Assembly: GCA_031422195.1 (NCBI GenBank)
Contig: JANOPZ010000095.1
Coordinates: forward strand, 1 to 55,515
Source of the DNA: JALOTE01 sp031422195
GTDB taxonomy: Bacteria; Pseudomonadota; Alphaproteobacteria; Rhizobiales; Rhizobiaceae
Length of the DNA stretch: 55,515 nt
Reading direction: 5' to 3'
Shown in pieces: positions 24,886 to 32,993 of this stretch. The position numbers and the translations under genes were made by a program. The notes beneath the pieces are model-generated. The model did not search any database. It saw only the letters and a list, made by a program, of their open reading frames with translations, and had not been told where the DNA came from. Numbering within the stretch: the stretch's first letter is position 1; each line of letters begins with the position of its first letter.

Positions 24886-26478
24886 TTAACGGTTAGCCTC
24901 TTCACATTTCTGGTTGCGAAGCAGTTCACATGGACGACCTAAAGGCATGCCGTCACGGTCGTTGCGGGCAACATCATTGAGCCAAAGATTATGCTTGGCG
25001 TTTTTGCCTTCAACGCGCGACTGACGCTGCAAATCTTCAACATTCAGGCCGCGATACCCTTCGCGCTCAGGCGCCAAGAACAGATCACGGTTGTCACCGC
25101 CAGCGCCGCCGGCCAAACTTTTAGCGCCGTTACGGTCAAGTTTAGCATTACCCAAGGATTGCTCACCCAGCGGGATTTGCCGGACTTGGTCTTTGCGCTG
25201 TTCTCGTGCCTCTTTGGATTGAACGCCGCCGACGCTTGATGTTTTCGACGTGCCGATTTTGCCCAAAGTGGAAAAGACTGAAGGCTTGCCTTTTACAGCG
25301 GGCTGCGTCGCAACTGTCCCCTCTAGGATATTTGCTTCGCCCGGTGCCGGAACCGTTGCATATTCACGCGGGTCCACAAAAATAGTGGTGTGATTGCGGT
25401 CTTTGTCCAGTCCGTTCAATTGATCTGGATCATCAACGCGAACCATTTCATCTTGTTCGCTGATTATCCGGCGCTGTTTGGGCGCATCATACTGCGGATC
25501 GCGGATCACACGGTCACGGGGCTGTGTATTGCGCACAATCGGTTGCCTGCGTTGCGGGGCAGGGCGATAGCTTGGTTCTTGAACAACAGCCGGGCGATAG
25601 ACAGGTTCTTGAACAGCAGGCTGCTGCTCAATGGTTGCAAATTCGGGCGCAGCCATTGTGCCTTCCGGCAATGCAACGCCTTCGGTCACATATCCCGGCG
25701 CTGTGCCATTTCCAGATTGCGATCCTGAAATGTTATAGCCCTCATTGCGCCAGATCATTTTTGGTTCTTGCATCAAGGCGGCCGGATCCACTGTGATACG
25801 CATACCGCGAATGATCGACACCAATTGCTCAGCGCTTAAATCAGTGCGGCAGATGCGCAAGCGTACGGACATTTCGGTATGACTGGTGGTGGTAAACCCC
25901 AATAAACGGCGCTCTTTTACAACGCCCTTTACATTTTGCCAGCCAAGCAGACAATTGTAGCCAAGTTTCGAACGCCCAAGCGCGTAACCGTAGGTTCCAT
26001 AGGCATTGGCTTCCACTGAAGCTACGATTTCCATCGGAATACCCCAAACAAACTCCTTCATATCGGAGCGGATTTGTTCTTGGCGTGTGTTTCGAACCTG
26101 TAAATATTCGTTTTTGATACGATCGTCTGATTTTCCGGGCTGGGTCACACGCACTTCAATGCGGTTTTCGCCATCGGCAGCCGCTTCACTTTCAAGGACC
26201 ATGATTTGCTCAATGCCGTTGGCATAGCGTTTTTCGCGCGCGGCAATCATCCGGCCCGCCATCATTGGCAGTTCCATAAACGCGCGTGACAACGGAACTT
26301 CTTCCGCCAGTTCGTACTGATAACCATCAAGCGGCGACGGTTCGAGCATGACCGCAGAGGTCAATTGCCGGTCGAGCGGATTGTTAAACACGCAAGCCTG
26401 CAAAGGTCCAACCAATGCCAGCACAGCAACGGCTCTTAAACCTCTATGTTTAAGCCATGAGCGAGTTTCGGCGGCCAT
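24886..26478 (-). CDS. bcsN: Cellulose biosynthesis protein BcsN, long form
   Basis: A 530-residue predicted lipoprotein: the signal sequence ends in GPLQAC, a lipobox. Residues about 35-240 match the BcsN family of rhizobial cellulose operons (PLDGYQYELAEEVPLSRAFM, GYNCLLGWQNVKGVVKERRL, LVSIIRGMRITVDPAALMQE). The remaining 290 residues are Pro/Gln/Arg/Asp-rich, with repeats of the type QEPxYRPA and little sign of a fold. As I recall BcsN is shorter in Agrobacterium, so the tail looks like an extension. The function of BcsN is not established; it is probably an envelope partner of cellulose secretion. It is the last gene of the operon and has AAGGA about 10 bases before the ATG. Confidence 0.82.
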   Translation of the reverse strand: MAAETRSWLKHRGLRAVAVLALVGPLQACVFNNPLDRQLTSAVMLEPSPLDGYQYELAEEVPLSRAFMELPMMAGRMIAAREKRYANGIEQIMVLESEAAADGENRIEVRVTQPGKSDDRIKNEYLQVRNTRQEQIRSDMKEFVWGIPMEIVASVEANAYGTYGYALGRSKLGYNCLLGWQNVKGVVKERRLLGFTTTSHTEMSVRLRICRTDLSAEQLVSIIRGMRITVDPAALMQEPKMIWRNEGYNISGSQSGNGTAPGYVTEGVALPEGTMAAPEFATIEQQPAVQEPVYRPAVVQEPSYRPAPQRRQPIVRNTQPRDRVIRDPQYDAPKQRRIISEQDEMVRVDDPDQLNGLDKDRNHTTIFVDPREYATVPAPGEANILEGTVATQPAVKGKPSVFSTLGKIGTSKTSSVGGVQSKEAREQRKDQVRQIPLGEQSLGNAKLDRNGAKSLAGGAGGDNRDLFLAPEREGYRGLNVEDLQRQSRVEGKNAKHNLWLNDVARNDRDGMPLGRPCELLRNQKCEEANR

Positions 26479-26537
26479 AATACTTTATTCCTTACTCAAT
26501 TTACGCGGCACACTTTAGGCAATCGTCGGGTCGATAA

Positions 26538-29312
26538 TCAGTTCAATCGTCCGGTCGCAGAAACACCGCGGCGGCTGTCGGCTGTTGAAAGTTGGCGGTC
26601 AATTGCTTTCATCAAAGCATTTGCCTCACGCTTAAAGCCGATATGGTAGAGTGACCACGCCCGCATCATCATGATATCGCGCCCTTCGTTGGCGCGCTTT
26701 TTACGCTCATCAAGTGCATAAAGTGTTGATTGATAATCTTTTGCAGAAAAGGCTGCGCGGGCACGCTGGGTCAGCATTTCAACATCAAGCTCACGGCGTT
26801 TTTCCGGCGACAAATTGGTATTCATTGCCGCATTCATGGCATCATTCGTTTTGCCATTGCGAAGGTTAGCCAAGGATTCTCCGTAACCCGCAGCTGAACT
26901 GCCGCCCATTTTTCTGGCGCGCTCAAAAGCTTGCTCGGCTTCTGTTGGCCTGTTGGCCCCCATCAGACACCAACCGCGGGTTTCATAATCCTTAGCTTTG
27001 GCACGGCCAGAACTGATCAATTTTGCCGAAAGAGTGAGGCAGCCAACATAATCTTTTTTAGATTGCATCCGGGCCAATTCGCCTGAGCCACCACCACCTG
27101 AGCCACCAGCCCCTGAGCCACCAGCCCCCGAGCCGTCATTGCTTGAGCCACCACTGGAAACCACCCTCGGCTTTGCAACAACTCTGGTTTCACGCGGCAC
27201 GGAAGCCACCTGCCTGTTATCGGTTTGTTGAATATCACGGCGGATTGGGCGAGTTTCTGAAACCTCGCGCGGCTGGCGGCGCTGCGCTGGTTTTTCATTA
27301 AATTGCGTGTCGTCGTAACGTTGATCATCATAGCGTGTGTCACGACGGCGTGTCTCGGATTGCCGGGTGTCATCATATCGGGTGTCATCAACGCGTGTAT
27401 TGCGGACACGCGGTTGTGCATCTCTATACTGCTCATCGGGGTCAAGCCCAGCCGCAATCATGCGCTCCCGGCGCTGCTCTTCACGAAGCGCGCGCCGTTC
27501 CTGATAACGCTCATCGTCTGTGCGTTCCACTTCCCACGGTGCAATAGGCCGATCAGTGCCTTCAATGCGCTCAACCAAACGCTGCTCATTGAGACGCCGA
27601 TTTTCGATGGAATCGAGACATTCCTCGTCTTCAATCCGGCCCTCTTTTAAGAAACGTTCTTCAAGCGTTTCGCGCCATTCGCGGTAATCATCGCTTTCAT
27701 AATAAATCGTCTCGATTGGGGTATCATTGCCGCAAGGCGAAAACTCGGTTTCTGCAATCAGCGGATAAACCGGTCCATAAATACGCTTGTACTCTGTGAA
27801 CAATTCCAGATCACGCGCAGCGCGGGCCGTCAGTACGAGGCCATAGGCACCCGTATCTGTTTCGTCCCATTGCACACCTTGCAGAAACCATTCATGTGCG
27901 GTTTTAAGCTGGCGGATGTTGTAGGCATACCAACCCAGGGCCTCAGCGCCTTCACCGCGCGACAATTCAAGGGTTTTTGAAGCATACTCAGCCAGAAATT
28001 GCGGCTCGAATTTTTCAGGACGCTGCGGCAGCATATAAGGCGCGCCGAGGTTGATATAGATGCGCCCCAGATCTTCTGACAAATTGCGCCATTCTTGTGA
28101 CTTGCGGAACGCAGTCAACCAATCGCCCTTGTGTTTTAAGGACAATACTTTTCCTTCCAAAACCTCGGGGTCCTGGTTTTCTTCGGGCATCATTTCAAAC
28201 CAACGGTTGGATTGCTCCCAATCTTCGATCTGAAACGCACTCCAAGCCAAAAGCTCAATATCGACCTGATTATTGGTAGAGACCGCGCGCTCCATCAACA
28301 TGCGTAACCGCTCATCAAAGCGCTCAGGCAACGGTTGGCCGGTGCGCAATGATGCCTCGAGGAGGCCGCGGATGAGACCATCTTCAAGGATACCAATATC
28401 ATCGGCAGCCGTCACGTAGCTCATCAATTCTGTGGTGAAAGCTTCAAGGTCTTCAGCAGTCAAATAAACCGCCGCTTTTTGCAGTGTGGCCGCTTTAAGG
28501 GAAGCATTTTCAGACACCGTCAAAGCTGCCCGATAGGCGTCTATGGCTGCAGCCTTGTTGCCGGTTTCAGAAAACGCTTGACCAGCAAACCACAAAAGTT
28601 CGACGTCCTGTCCATTGACAAGGCCGGGCTCAGAGTTGATTTTGGCTAATACGCCGGGCCAATCTTTCTTTGCAACCAATGCAGACACCTCACCGCGCGT
28701 TTCGCGTTGAGAAATAGTGTCAATCAGCACTGGTGATGGCTGCCAACCTGGATCAGCCGCGCGCATCTCGGCAATGCGGCGCTTCAATCCGTCAATTTGG
28801 TCATCGCCATAAAGATCCCACAATTCCTGCTCTTGTGCACTATTGTCTGCAAAAAGATCGCGCGGCGCGATCCAGCCGGGGTAAAGGGCCTGAATGCGCT
28901 GATATTCGCGGCGATAGCGGTCGTGTTCACCATTTTTGGCATAATAGCGCAAAGCTTCCAGATCAGGGCCGCGTGTCGGCAATACCAAACTTGCTGGTGC
29001 CGGGGCTTTGCCTTTCCCCGTATCAACGCTTGCAGTTTTAGGGCCATTGAGCAGTTCGCTATTTGTGAACGGCGATAACAGACCGGTGCCAGTATCTTTA
29101 TCCTCAACTTCTTTGAGCAATGAGGCTGCCGGGTCTTGTGACGGCGTAACACCATCTGTTGCTGGAAGTGAGGGTGCTACAGGTACGATGATTTGAGCAG
29201 CCGGTGTGATGCCCGGTTGAGCGGCTTGCTGCGCCAACGCAGTACCAGAGCTCAGAGCAGAAATAACGACTGCAATGTTTGCAAAAGACCGGGACAAGGA
29301 CATCATACGCAT
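26538..29312 (-). CDS. TPR-rich periplasmic protein of the cellulose operon (BcsK-like)
   Basis: A 924-residue protein with a signal peptide (LSSGTALA, then QQAAQPG). Helical TPR-like repeats occupy about residues 110-500 (for example FSETGNKAAAIDAYRAALTV and GWYAYNIRQLKTAHEWFLQG) and again about 745-900. Between them lie an Arg/Asp-rich stretch (about 635-670) with repeated DTRYDD and a Gly/Ser stretch (about 719-744). No outer-membrane barrel is evident, so it is not a complete BcsC. It may take the place of the periplasmic TPR scaffold of BcsC, as BcsK is proposed to do in operons without bcsC. The start overlaps the bcsZ stop; ATGs at 29312, 29306 and 29303 are all possible. Confidence 0.75.
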   Translation of the reverse strand: MRMMSLSRSFANIAVVISALSSGTALAQQAAQPGITPAAQIIVPVAPSLPATDGVTPSQDPAASLLKEVEDKDTGTGLLSPFTNSELLNGPKTASVDTGKGKAPAPASLVLPTRGPDLEALRYYAKNGEHDRYRREYQRIQALYPGWIAPRDLFADNSAQEQELWDLYGDDQIDGLKRRIAEMRAADPGWQPSPVLIDTISQRETRGEVSALVAKKDWPGVLAKINSEPGLVNGQDVELLWFAGQAFSETGNKAAAIDAYRAALTVSENASLKAATLQKAAVYLTAEDLEAFTTELMSYVTAADDIGILEDGLIRGLLEASLRTGQPLPERFDERLRMLMERAVSTNNQVDIELLAWSAFQIEDWEQSNRWFEMMPEENQDPEVLEGKVLSLKHKGDWLTAFRKSQEWRNLSEDLGRIYINLGAPYMLPQRPEKFEPQFLAEYASKTLELSRGEGAEALGWYAYNIRQLKTAHEWFLQGVQWDETDTGAYGLVLTARAARDLELFTEYKRIYGPVYPLIAETEFSPCGNDTPIETIYYESDDYREWRETLEERFLKEGRIEDEECLDSIENRRLNEQRLVERIEGTDRPIAPWEVERTDDERYQERRALREEQRRERMIAAGLDPDEQYRDAQPRVRNTRVDDTRYDDTRQSETRRRDTRYDDQRYDDTQFNEKPAQRRQPREVSETRPIRRDIQQTDNRQVASVPRETRVVAKPRVVSSGGSSNDGSGAGGSGAGGSGGGGSGELARMQSKKDYVGCLTLSAKLISSGRAKAKDYETRGWCLMGANRPTEAEQAFERARKMGGSSAAGYGESLANLRNGKTNDAMNAAMNTNLSPEKRRELDVEMLTQRARAAFSAKDYQSTLYALDERKKRANEGRDIMMMRAWSLYHIGFKREANALMKAIDRQLSTADSRRGVSATGRLN
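27082..27156 (-). repeat. 15-base tandem repeat, five copies, encoding a Gly/Ser linker
   Basis: Five 15-base units related to CCTGAGCCACCAGCC on the plus strand (starts 27082, 27097, 27112, 27127 and 27142; units 2 and 3 are identical). In the gene they encode GGSGA-like pentapeptides that link the Arg/Asp-rich part to the C-terminal TPRs. It could change in length by slippage without shifting frame. Confidence 0.85.
27300..27406 (-). repeat. Degenerate repeat encoding Arg/Asp-rich DTRYDD units
   Basis: Within the TPR gene, the codons for VDDTRYDDTR, RRDTRYDDQR and YDDTQF repeat a GATGACACCCG-like unit. The product is a dense mix of Arg, Asp, Tyr and Thr, unlike the flanking TPRs. It is likely disordered or a binding surface; the function is unknown. 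Confidence 0.65.
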
Positions 29313-30457
29313 TTGGGATAACTCTGGCGGGCCGCCATAATTGCAAGCATCTGCATTGTTGCAGGATAGTAGTTAACATCGAGAGAAGTGAGCGTGTTTG
29401 CCGGAAATGGCGTGCTGGCGGTCGCGCATTGATAAAGGGACCGGATCGCCTCGTAGCCGGGATCAGACAATGTATCGCGAAGGCTGCGATCATTGACGCC
29501 AACGGTTTTAAGCGGCCCTTCCAATTGAAACCAATGCTCAAACGACGCGCGAAGCATCCGGCGTGATTGCGGCCCGGTCATTGCCAGATAGAGCGGAATA
29601 CGAATGCTGTTATAGCTGAAAGCATCGTCAAAGCCGGGCGCTGAAGCAATTTTGCCGTTTTCAATGTCCAGCGCCAGCCAATCTGATGGCAAAGCTGACG
29701 CAAAGCTTTGTGACAGTCGAATAAGCGCAATGCCGCTTTTTGTGAGTTCAGACCATAGAGGTTGAGGCGCTAAAACCGCCAAACGGTCAAACGCCGGAAA
29801 CACCCAATAAGACAAGTTTACAACCGGTTGCCCGCCGCGCTCTTCAGCCGAAAACCCAACTTTACCCGGCATCATCTGCAAGCCAAGGCTTCCAGCATTG
29901 TAAACCGTGCTTCGCAAGGCAAACGATATTTCTTTGGCGCGGCTGGTATAGTCCTCGCCAAAACCGGCTGCGCCAGCTTCAGCCAAAGCCCAAGCGATTA
30001 AAACATCGCCATCAGTGGCATTGTTAATATCTGTGATTTGGCCTGTTGGCCCTGCGGGACCTGAAACGGCAGCGTCTGCGTTATTGGTGACTGACGCTGT
30101 CGGGCCGCTCAATGGCTCATATTTCCAAGCGGCTAAGCCATCCTCTCGGATAAACATATTGGTTTTAGTAAATGACCAAATACGTTCAAAAGCAGCTTTA
30201 TCATTGGCCGCAACTGCAAGCAGCATACCATAGCCCTGACTTTCAGTGTGCGAAATGCCGCCATTCACATTATCGATAACGCGCCCATCGGCCATTACAA
30301 ACTGGGTGGAATAGGCCTGCCAAAGTCCAACATCTTTTGCCAAAGAACCGGCCACCGGTTGGCGATCTGCTAGAACAGGCAACGCTGATACTGCTGCCAG
30401 CGCAAAAGTAGCGATGCCGCTTGCAATGAATTTTGAAAATAACTCAACCATGTTCAC
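29303..30457 (-). CDS. bcsZ: Periplasmic cellulase BcsZ (glycoside hydrolase family 8)
   Basis: A 384-residue protein with a signal peptide (ALAAVSALPVLA, then DRQPV). The catalytic acid is E72 in GGISHTESQGYGMLL, and the DINNATDGDVLIAWAL block holds the conserved aspartates (D149, D151). BcsZ is an endo-beta-1,4-glucanase that trims nascent cellulose in the periplasm. About 20 extra residues rich in Gly, Pro, Ala, Ser and Thr (about 117-140) sit between WKYEPL and DINNATDGD, where relatives I recall have a short turn. The start overlaps the bcsB stop; GTG 30457 and ATG 30451 are both possible. Confidence 0.93.
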   Translation of the reverse strand: MNMVELFSKFIASGIATFALAAVSALPVLADRQPVAGSLAKDVGLWQAYSTQFVMADGRVIDNVNGGISHTESQGYGMLLAVAANDKAAFERIWSFTKTNMFIREDGLAAWKYEPLSGPTASVTNNADAAVSGPAGPTGQITDINNATDGDVLIAWALAEAGAAGFGEDYTSRAKEISFALRSTVYNAGSLGLQMMPGKVGFSAEERGGQPVVNLSYWVFPAFDRLAVLAPQPLWSELTKSGIALIRLSQSFASALPSDWLALDIENGKIASAPGFDDAFSYNSIRIPLYLAMTGPQSRRMLRASFEHWFQLEGPLKTVGVNDRSLRDTLSDPGYEAIRSLYQCATASTPFPANTLTSLDVNYYPATMQMLAIMAARQSYPKCV

Positions 30458-32993
30458 CTGTCCCCGTTACATGGCCATTTTGGCGCCCATGACGCATCAA
30501 GAAGCGGTGAGCGGTGAAACCGCCCAAAAGTACGATTGATAAGAGGCCAACCACATAGACAAACGGGTTGTTTGACAACCAACCGGCAACCACCAGCCGC
30601 ATATTAATGAACGATCGGGCACCCAAAATACCTGAGCGTTGATCAGCATTGCCGGCATTCAAAACCTCAGCCGTTTTGGAATTAAAGCCGATGGCAAGTC
30701 CGGTGGCCTTAGAGATCGGTTCGGGCCGCAAGAAACGCTCAAGTTCAACGGTGAGTGAGATCGCGTCTTTTGCGGTAACCAAAGTCCAAACGCCACGCCC
30801 AGAAGGGGATAAACTTTGCGAAACAATCAGATTGCTGTCTGCCACATCAAGCGTCTCGGGCAAACGGTATGCGCCCGACCGCAACCCTGCATCAACCAAC
30901 ATCGCGGCGACACGTTCTTGGAAATCTGTCAAAAAGCTCAAATATGAGTTGTTTTCGCCCGTCGAAGTCCAACGCTCGCGGAATTTGCGCAATTCTTCTT
31001 CCGGATTGACGACAGGACCTGCTGCCTCGGCCGGATTACCGTCTTGCCCCAGTGCCGTGATTGAGCCGGTTGGCAATTTATCGACATTTGCTGGCGTAGC
31101 ATCATCGCCAGCAGGCGGGACAGCAGCGTCGCCAACTTTTTGCCAACGCATCCGCAGTTTACCACCGTCGATCGACGCCATTGTGTCTGTTACAACGGCC
31201 GGGATCGCATCGAGTTCGCCTACAATAATTGCATTGTTTTCATCACCGCGTGGAAAGCCGGTTTGCAGTTTGAAATCGACAGGTTGTCCGGCCACACCGG
31301 CCAAATGCGCAATTATCGATGCTGCCGCAGCCAATGTTTGCTCTTGGCGGTCAGCCATAAATATCGTTGTCGGGCCCAAAGCGCCCCTGTTCACATAGGG
31401 AAAGCCAGACCGAAGTGTGTTGCCCAAATCGGGCAACATGCCAAAATGGGCAATTGGCGGCATGACAATTGTGGATTCTGGAGACAGCAAAAAGCGCGAT
31501 GTTTCCGCATTACCCGACAGCGGCACGCATTCCGCAATGTCTGTATCTTTGTTAAGGCGGGCTTCGATTTCTATTGTATTGCGCCCAGCCTTAAAGGCCG
31601 ACAACGCTAACTCAATGGATTTGTTTTTCATCACCGCTCCACTGGCGTTACCAAGTGCGATTGATGTTTTGGTGACGCCATTGACGCGTACTGTCATCGC
31701 CGAGCGCGACGATAGACCTGGCGCATAGGCGGCGGTTAAGTCGAGCTTAACAACATCGTAGTCGGCGGGATAAAAATCAGGTGACAAATTGACTTGAAAT
31801 GAGCGGCGGTAAAGCCGGCCCGAAAAATCCTCGTCCTGAAACCCCAGTCCGCGCAATGACGTGCGGCGACCTTCAAAAATTCGTGCTGGCGAGAACATTG
31901 CAAGTGTTTGCAAGCCCAATGGGGTGCCTTGAACATCGCCGACCGGGACGGCTTTTCGCATATTTGCGCGCGTGATTTCGCCATCCATCACCAGGGCAAC
32001 AAAAATCGCACCGGTTTCAGGCTCCGCGCTGACATAAAATGGACCTTCGCCTTTTAGCCCTTCGGCTAAATCCGGCGCGCGGGCCATTAGCTCTGCTTTC
32101 GAACCAACAAACACATCGATACCAGGGCCGAAACCTTCGCCAATTTCAATCACAGGTGATGCAAAATCGCCGGCCAAAGCGATCATCTGCGCCAGATCGA
32201 AAGCATTTTGGATTTGCGCATCGCTGGGCCGGTCTGGCAGCAAAGTGCGCAAACGGATTTTTCCATCAGCCGATGGTGTCACAGATGGCAGGTCAGCCAA
32301 AGTGGAAAGCAAGGATTCAGTGCCATCCGTGATAAAACCTGTACCACTTTCGACAATATCGGTCCAAAGTTCGTATGTGGCGTCTGGTGTGCAATCAACA
32401 CGGTGACGCTGATTGGCTTTGACCGTTAATGCATTATAGCCGAGTGCTAAAAGCTGCGGCGGTATTTCAATATCGATGGACGCTGGCTCGGTTGAAGCAA
32501 AGATCGGGCCTTTATAAAGTGCTTCGCCATTGATTGAGATTTCGAGGAACGAGCCCTCTGGCATCACAGACACCGCGTTCAAATAAGACAGCCGGAATGT
32601 CGCCGGGCGCCCAAGACGGGCAGCGCCTGCATAAAACGGCCATGTCCGGCTGTCGCTTTCACCGGCCAATCTGGTGCCCAGCGGGTGTGGCGGCAAATGA
32701 TGCAAAGGCATGCCTGACAGGCCTTCACCCACCATCGCGCCAGTTGCACTTGGACCGGTGCCTCCAGCAGGCTTCAATCTCGAAAGGGCTTTCATGATAT
32801 TGCCATAGGAGGCCGCGGAAACCGTTGGCGTGGCTGCAGGTAGCGTTTCGGCCCCATGTGTTGCCGGAGCATTTTCATTGACGGTTTGCTCTTGCGCGGC
32901 GGCATGAAGAACAGCTGACAATAGGCTGACCAGCACAATGGCCGTTGTTTGCTTTAAGCGCTTCATCATCGATCTATCTGTACAGTTTTTCAC
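30444..32993 (-). CDS. bcsB: Cellulose synthase regulatory subunit BcsB
   Basis: An 849-residue periplasmic protein with a signal peptide (TTAIVLVSLLSAVLHAAA) and one C-terminal membrane helix (about 810-832, NPFVYVVGLLSIVLLGGF) that packs against BcsA. Blocks such as GMPLHHLPPHPLGTRLAGES, NALTVKANQRHRVDCTPD (a carbohydrate-binding domain loop) and FHLSPDFYPADYDVVKLDLT-type sequence fit BcsB. It guides the glucan chain through the periplasm and is needed for BcsA activity. The GTG start at 32993 overlaps the bcsA stop (GTGA) and has GAGG seven bases upstream, so the two are coupled. Confidence 0.94.
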   Translation of the reverse strand: MKNCTDRSMMKRLKQTTAIVLVSLLSAVLHAAAQEQTVNENAPATHGAETLPAATPTVSAASYGNIMKALSRLKPAGGTGPSATGAMVGEGLSGMPLHHLPPHPLGTRLAGESDSRTWPFYAGAARLGRPATFRLSYLNAVSVMPEGSFLEISINGEALYKGPIFASTEPASIDIEIPPQLLALGYNALTVKANQRHRVDCTPDATYELWTDIVESGTGFITDGTESLLSTLADLPSVTPSADGKIRLRTLLPDRPSDAQIQNAFDLAQMIALAGDFASPVIEIGEGFGPGIDVFVGSKAELMARAPDLAEGLKGEGPFYVSAEPETGAIFVALVMDGEITRANMRKAVPVGDVQGTPLGLQTLAMFSPARIFEGRRTSLRGLGFQDEDFSGRLYRRSFQVNLSPDFYPADYDVVKLDLTAAYAPGLSSRSAMTVRVNGVTKTSIALGNASGAVMKNKSIELALSAFKAGRNTIEIEARLNKDTDIAECVPLSGNAETSRFLLSPESTIVMPPIAHFGMLPDLGNTLRSGFPYVNRGALGPTTIFMADRQEQTLAAAASIIAHLAGVAGQPVDFKLQTGFPRGDENNAIIVGELDAIPAVVTDTMASIDGGKLRMRWQKVGDAAVPPAGDDATPANVDKLPTGSITALGQDGNPAEAAGPVVNPEEELRKFRERWTSTGENNSYLSFLTDFQERVAAMLVDAGLRSGAYRLPETLDVADSNLIVSQSLSPSGRGVWTLVTAKDAISLTVELERFLRPEPISKATGLAIGFNSKTAEVLNAGNADQRSGILGARSFINMRLVVAGWLSNNPFVYVVGLLSIVLLGGFTAHRFLMRHGRQNGHVTGTGEHG

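Noticed and set aside
27082..27156. CRISPR-like array
   Set aside because: Units are 15 bases with no spacers and they encode an in-frame Gly/Ser linker.
30649..31398. A 249-residue open frame on the plus strand opposite bcsB
   Set aside because: No motif; bcsB is well supported in the other direction.
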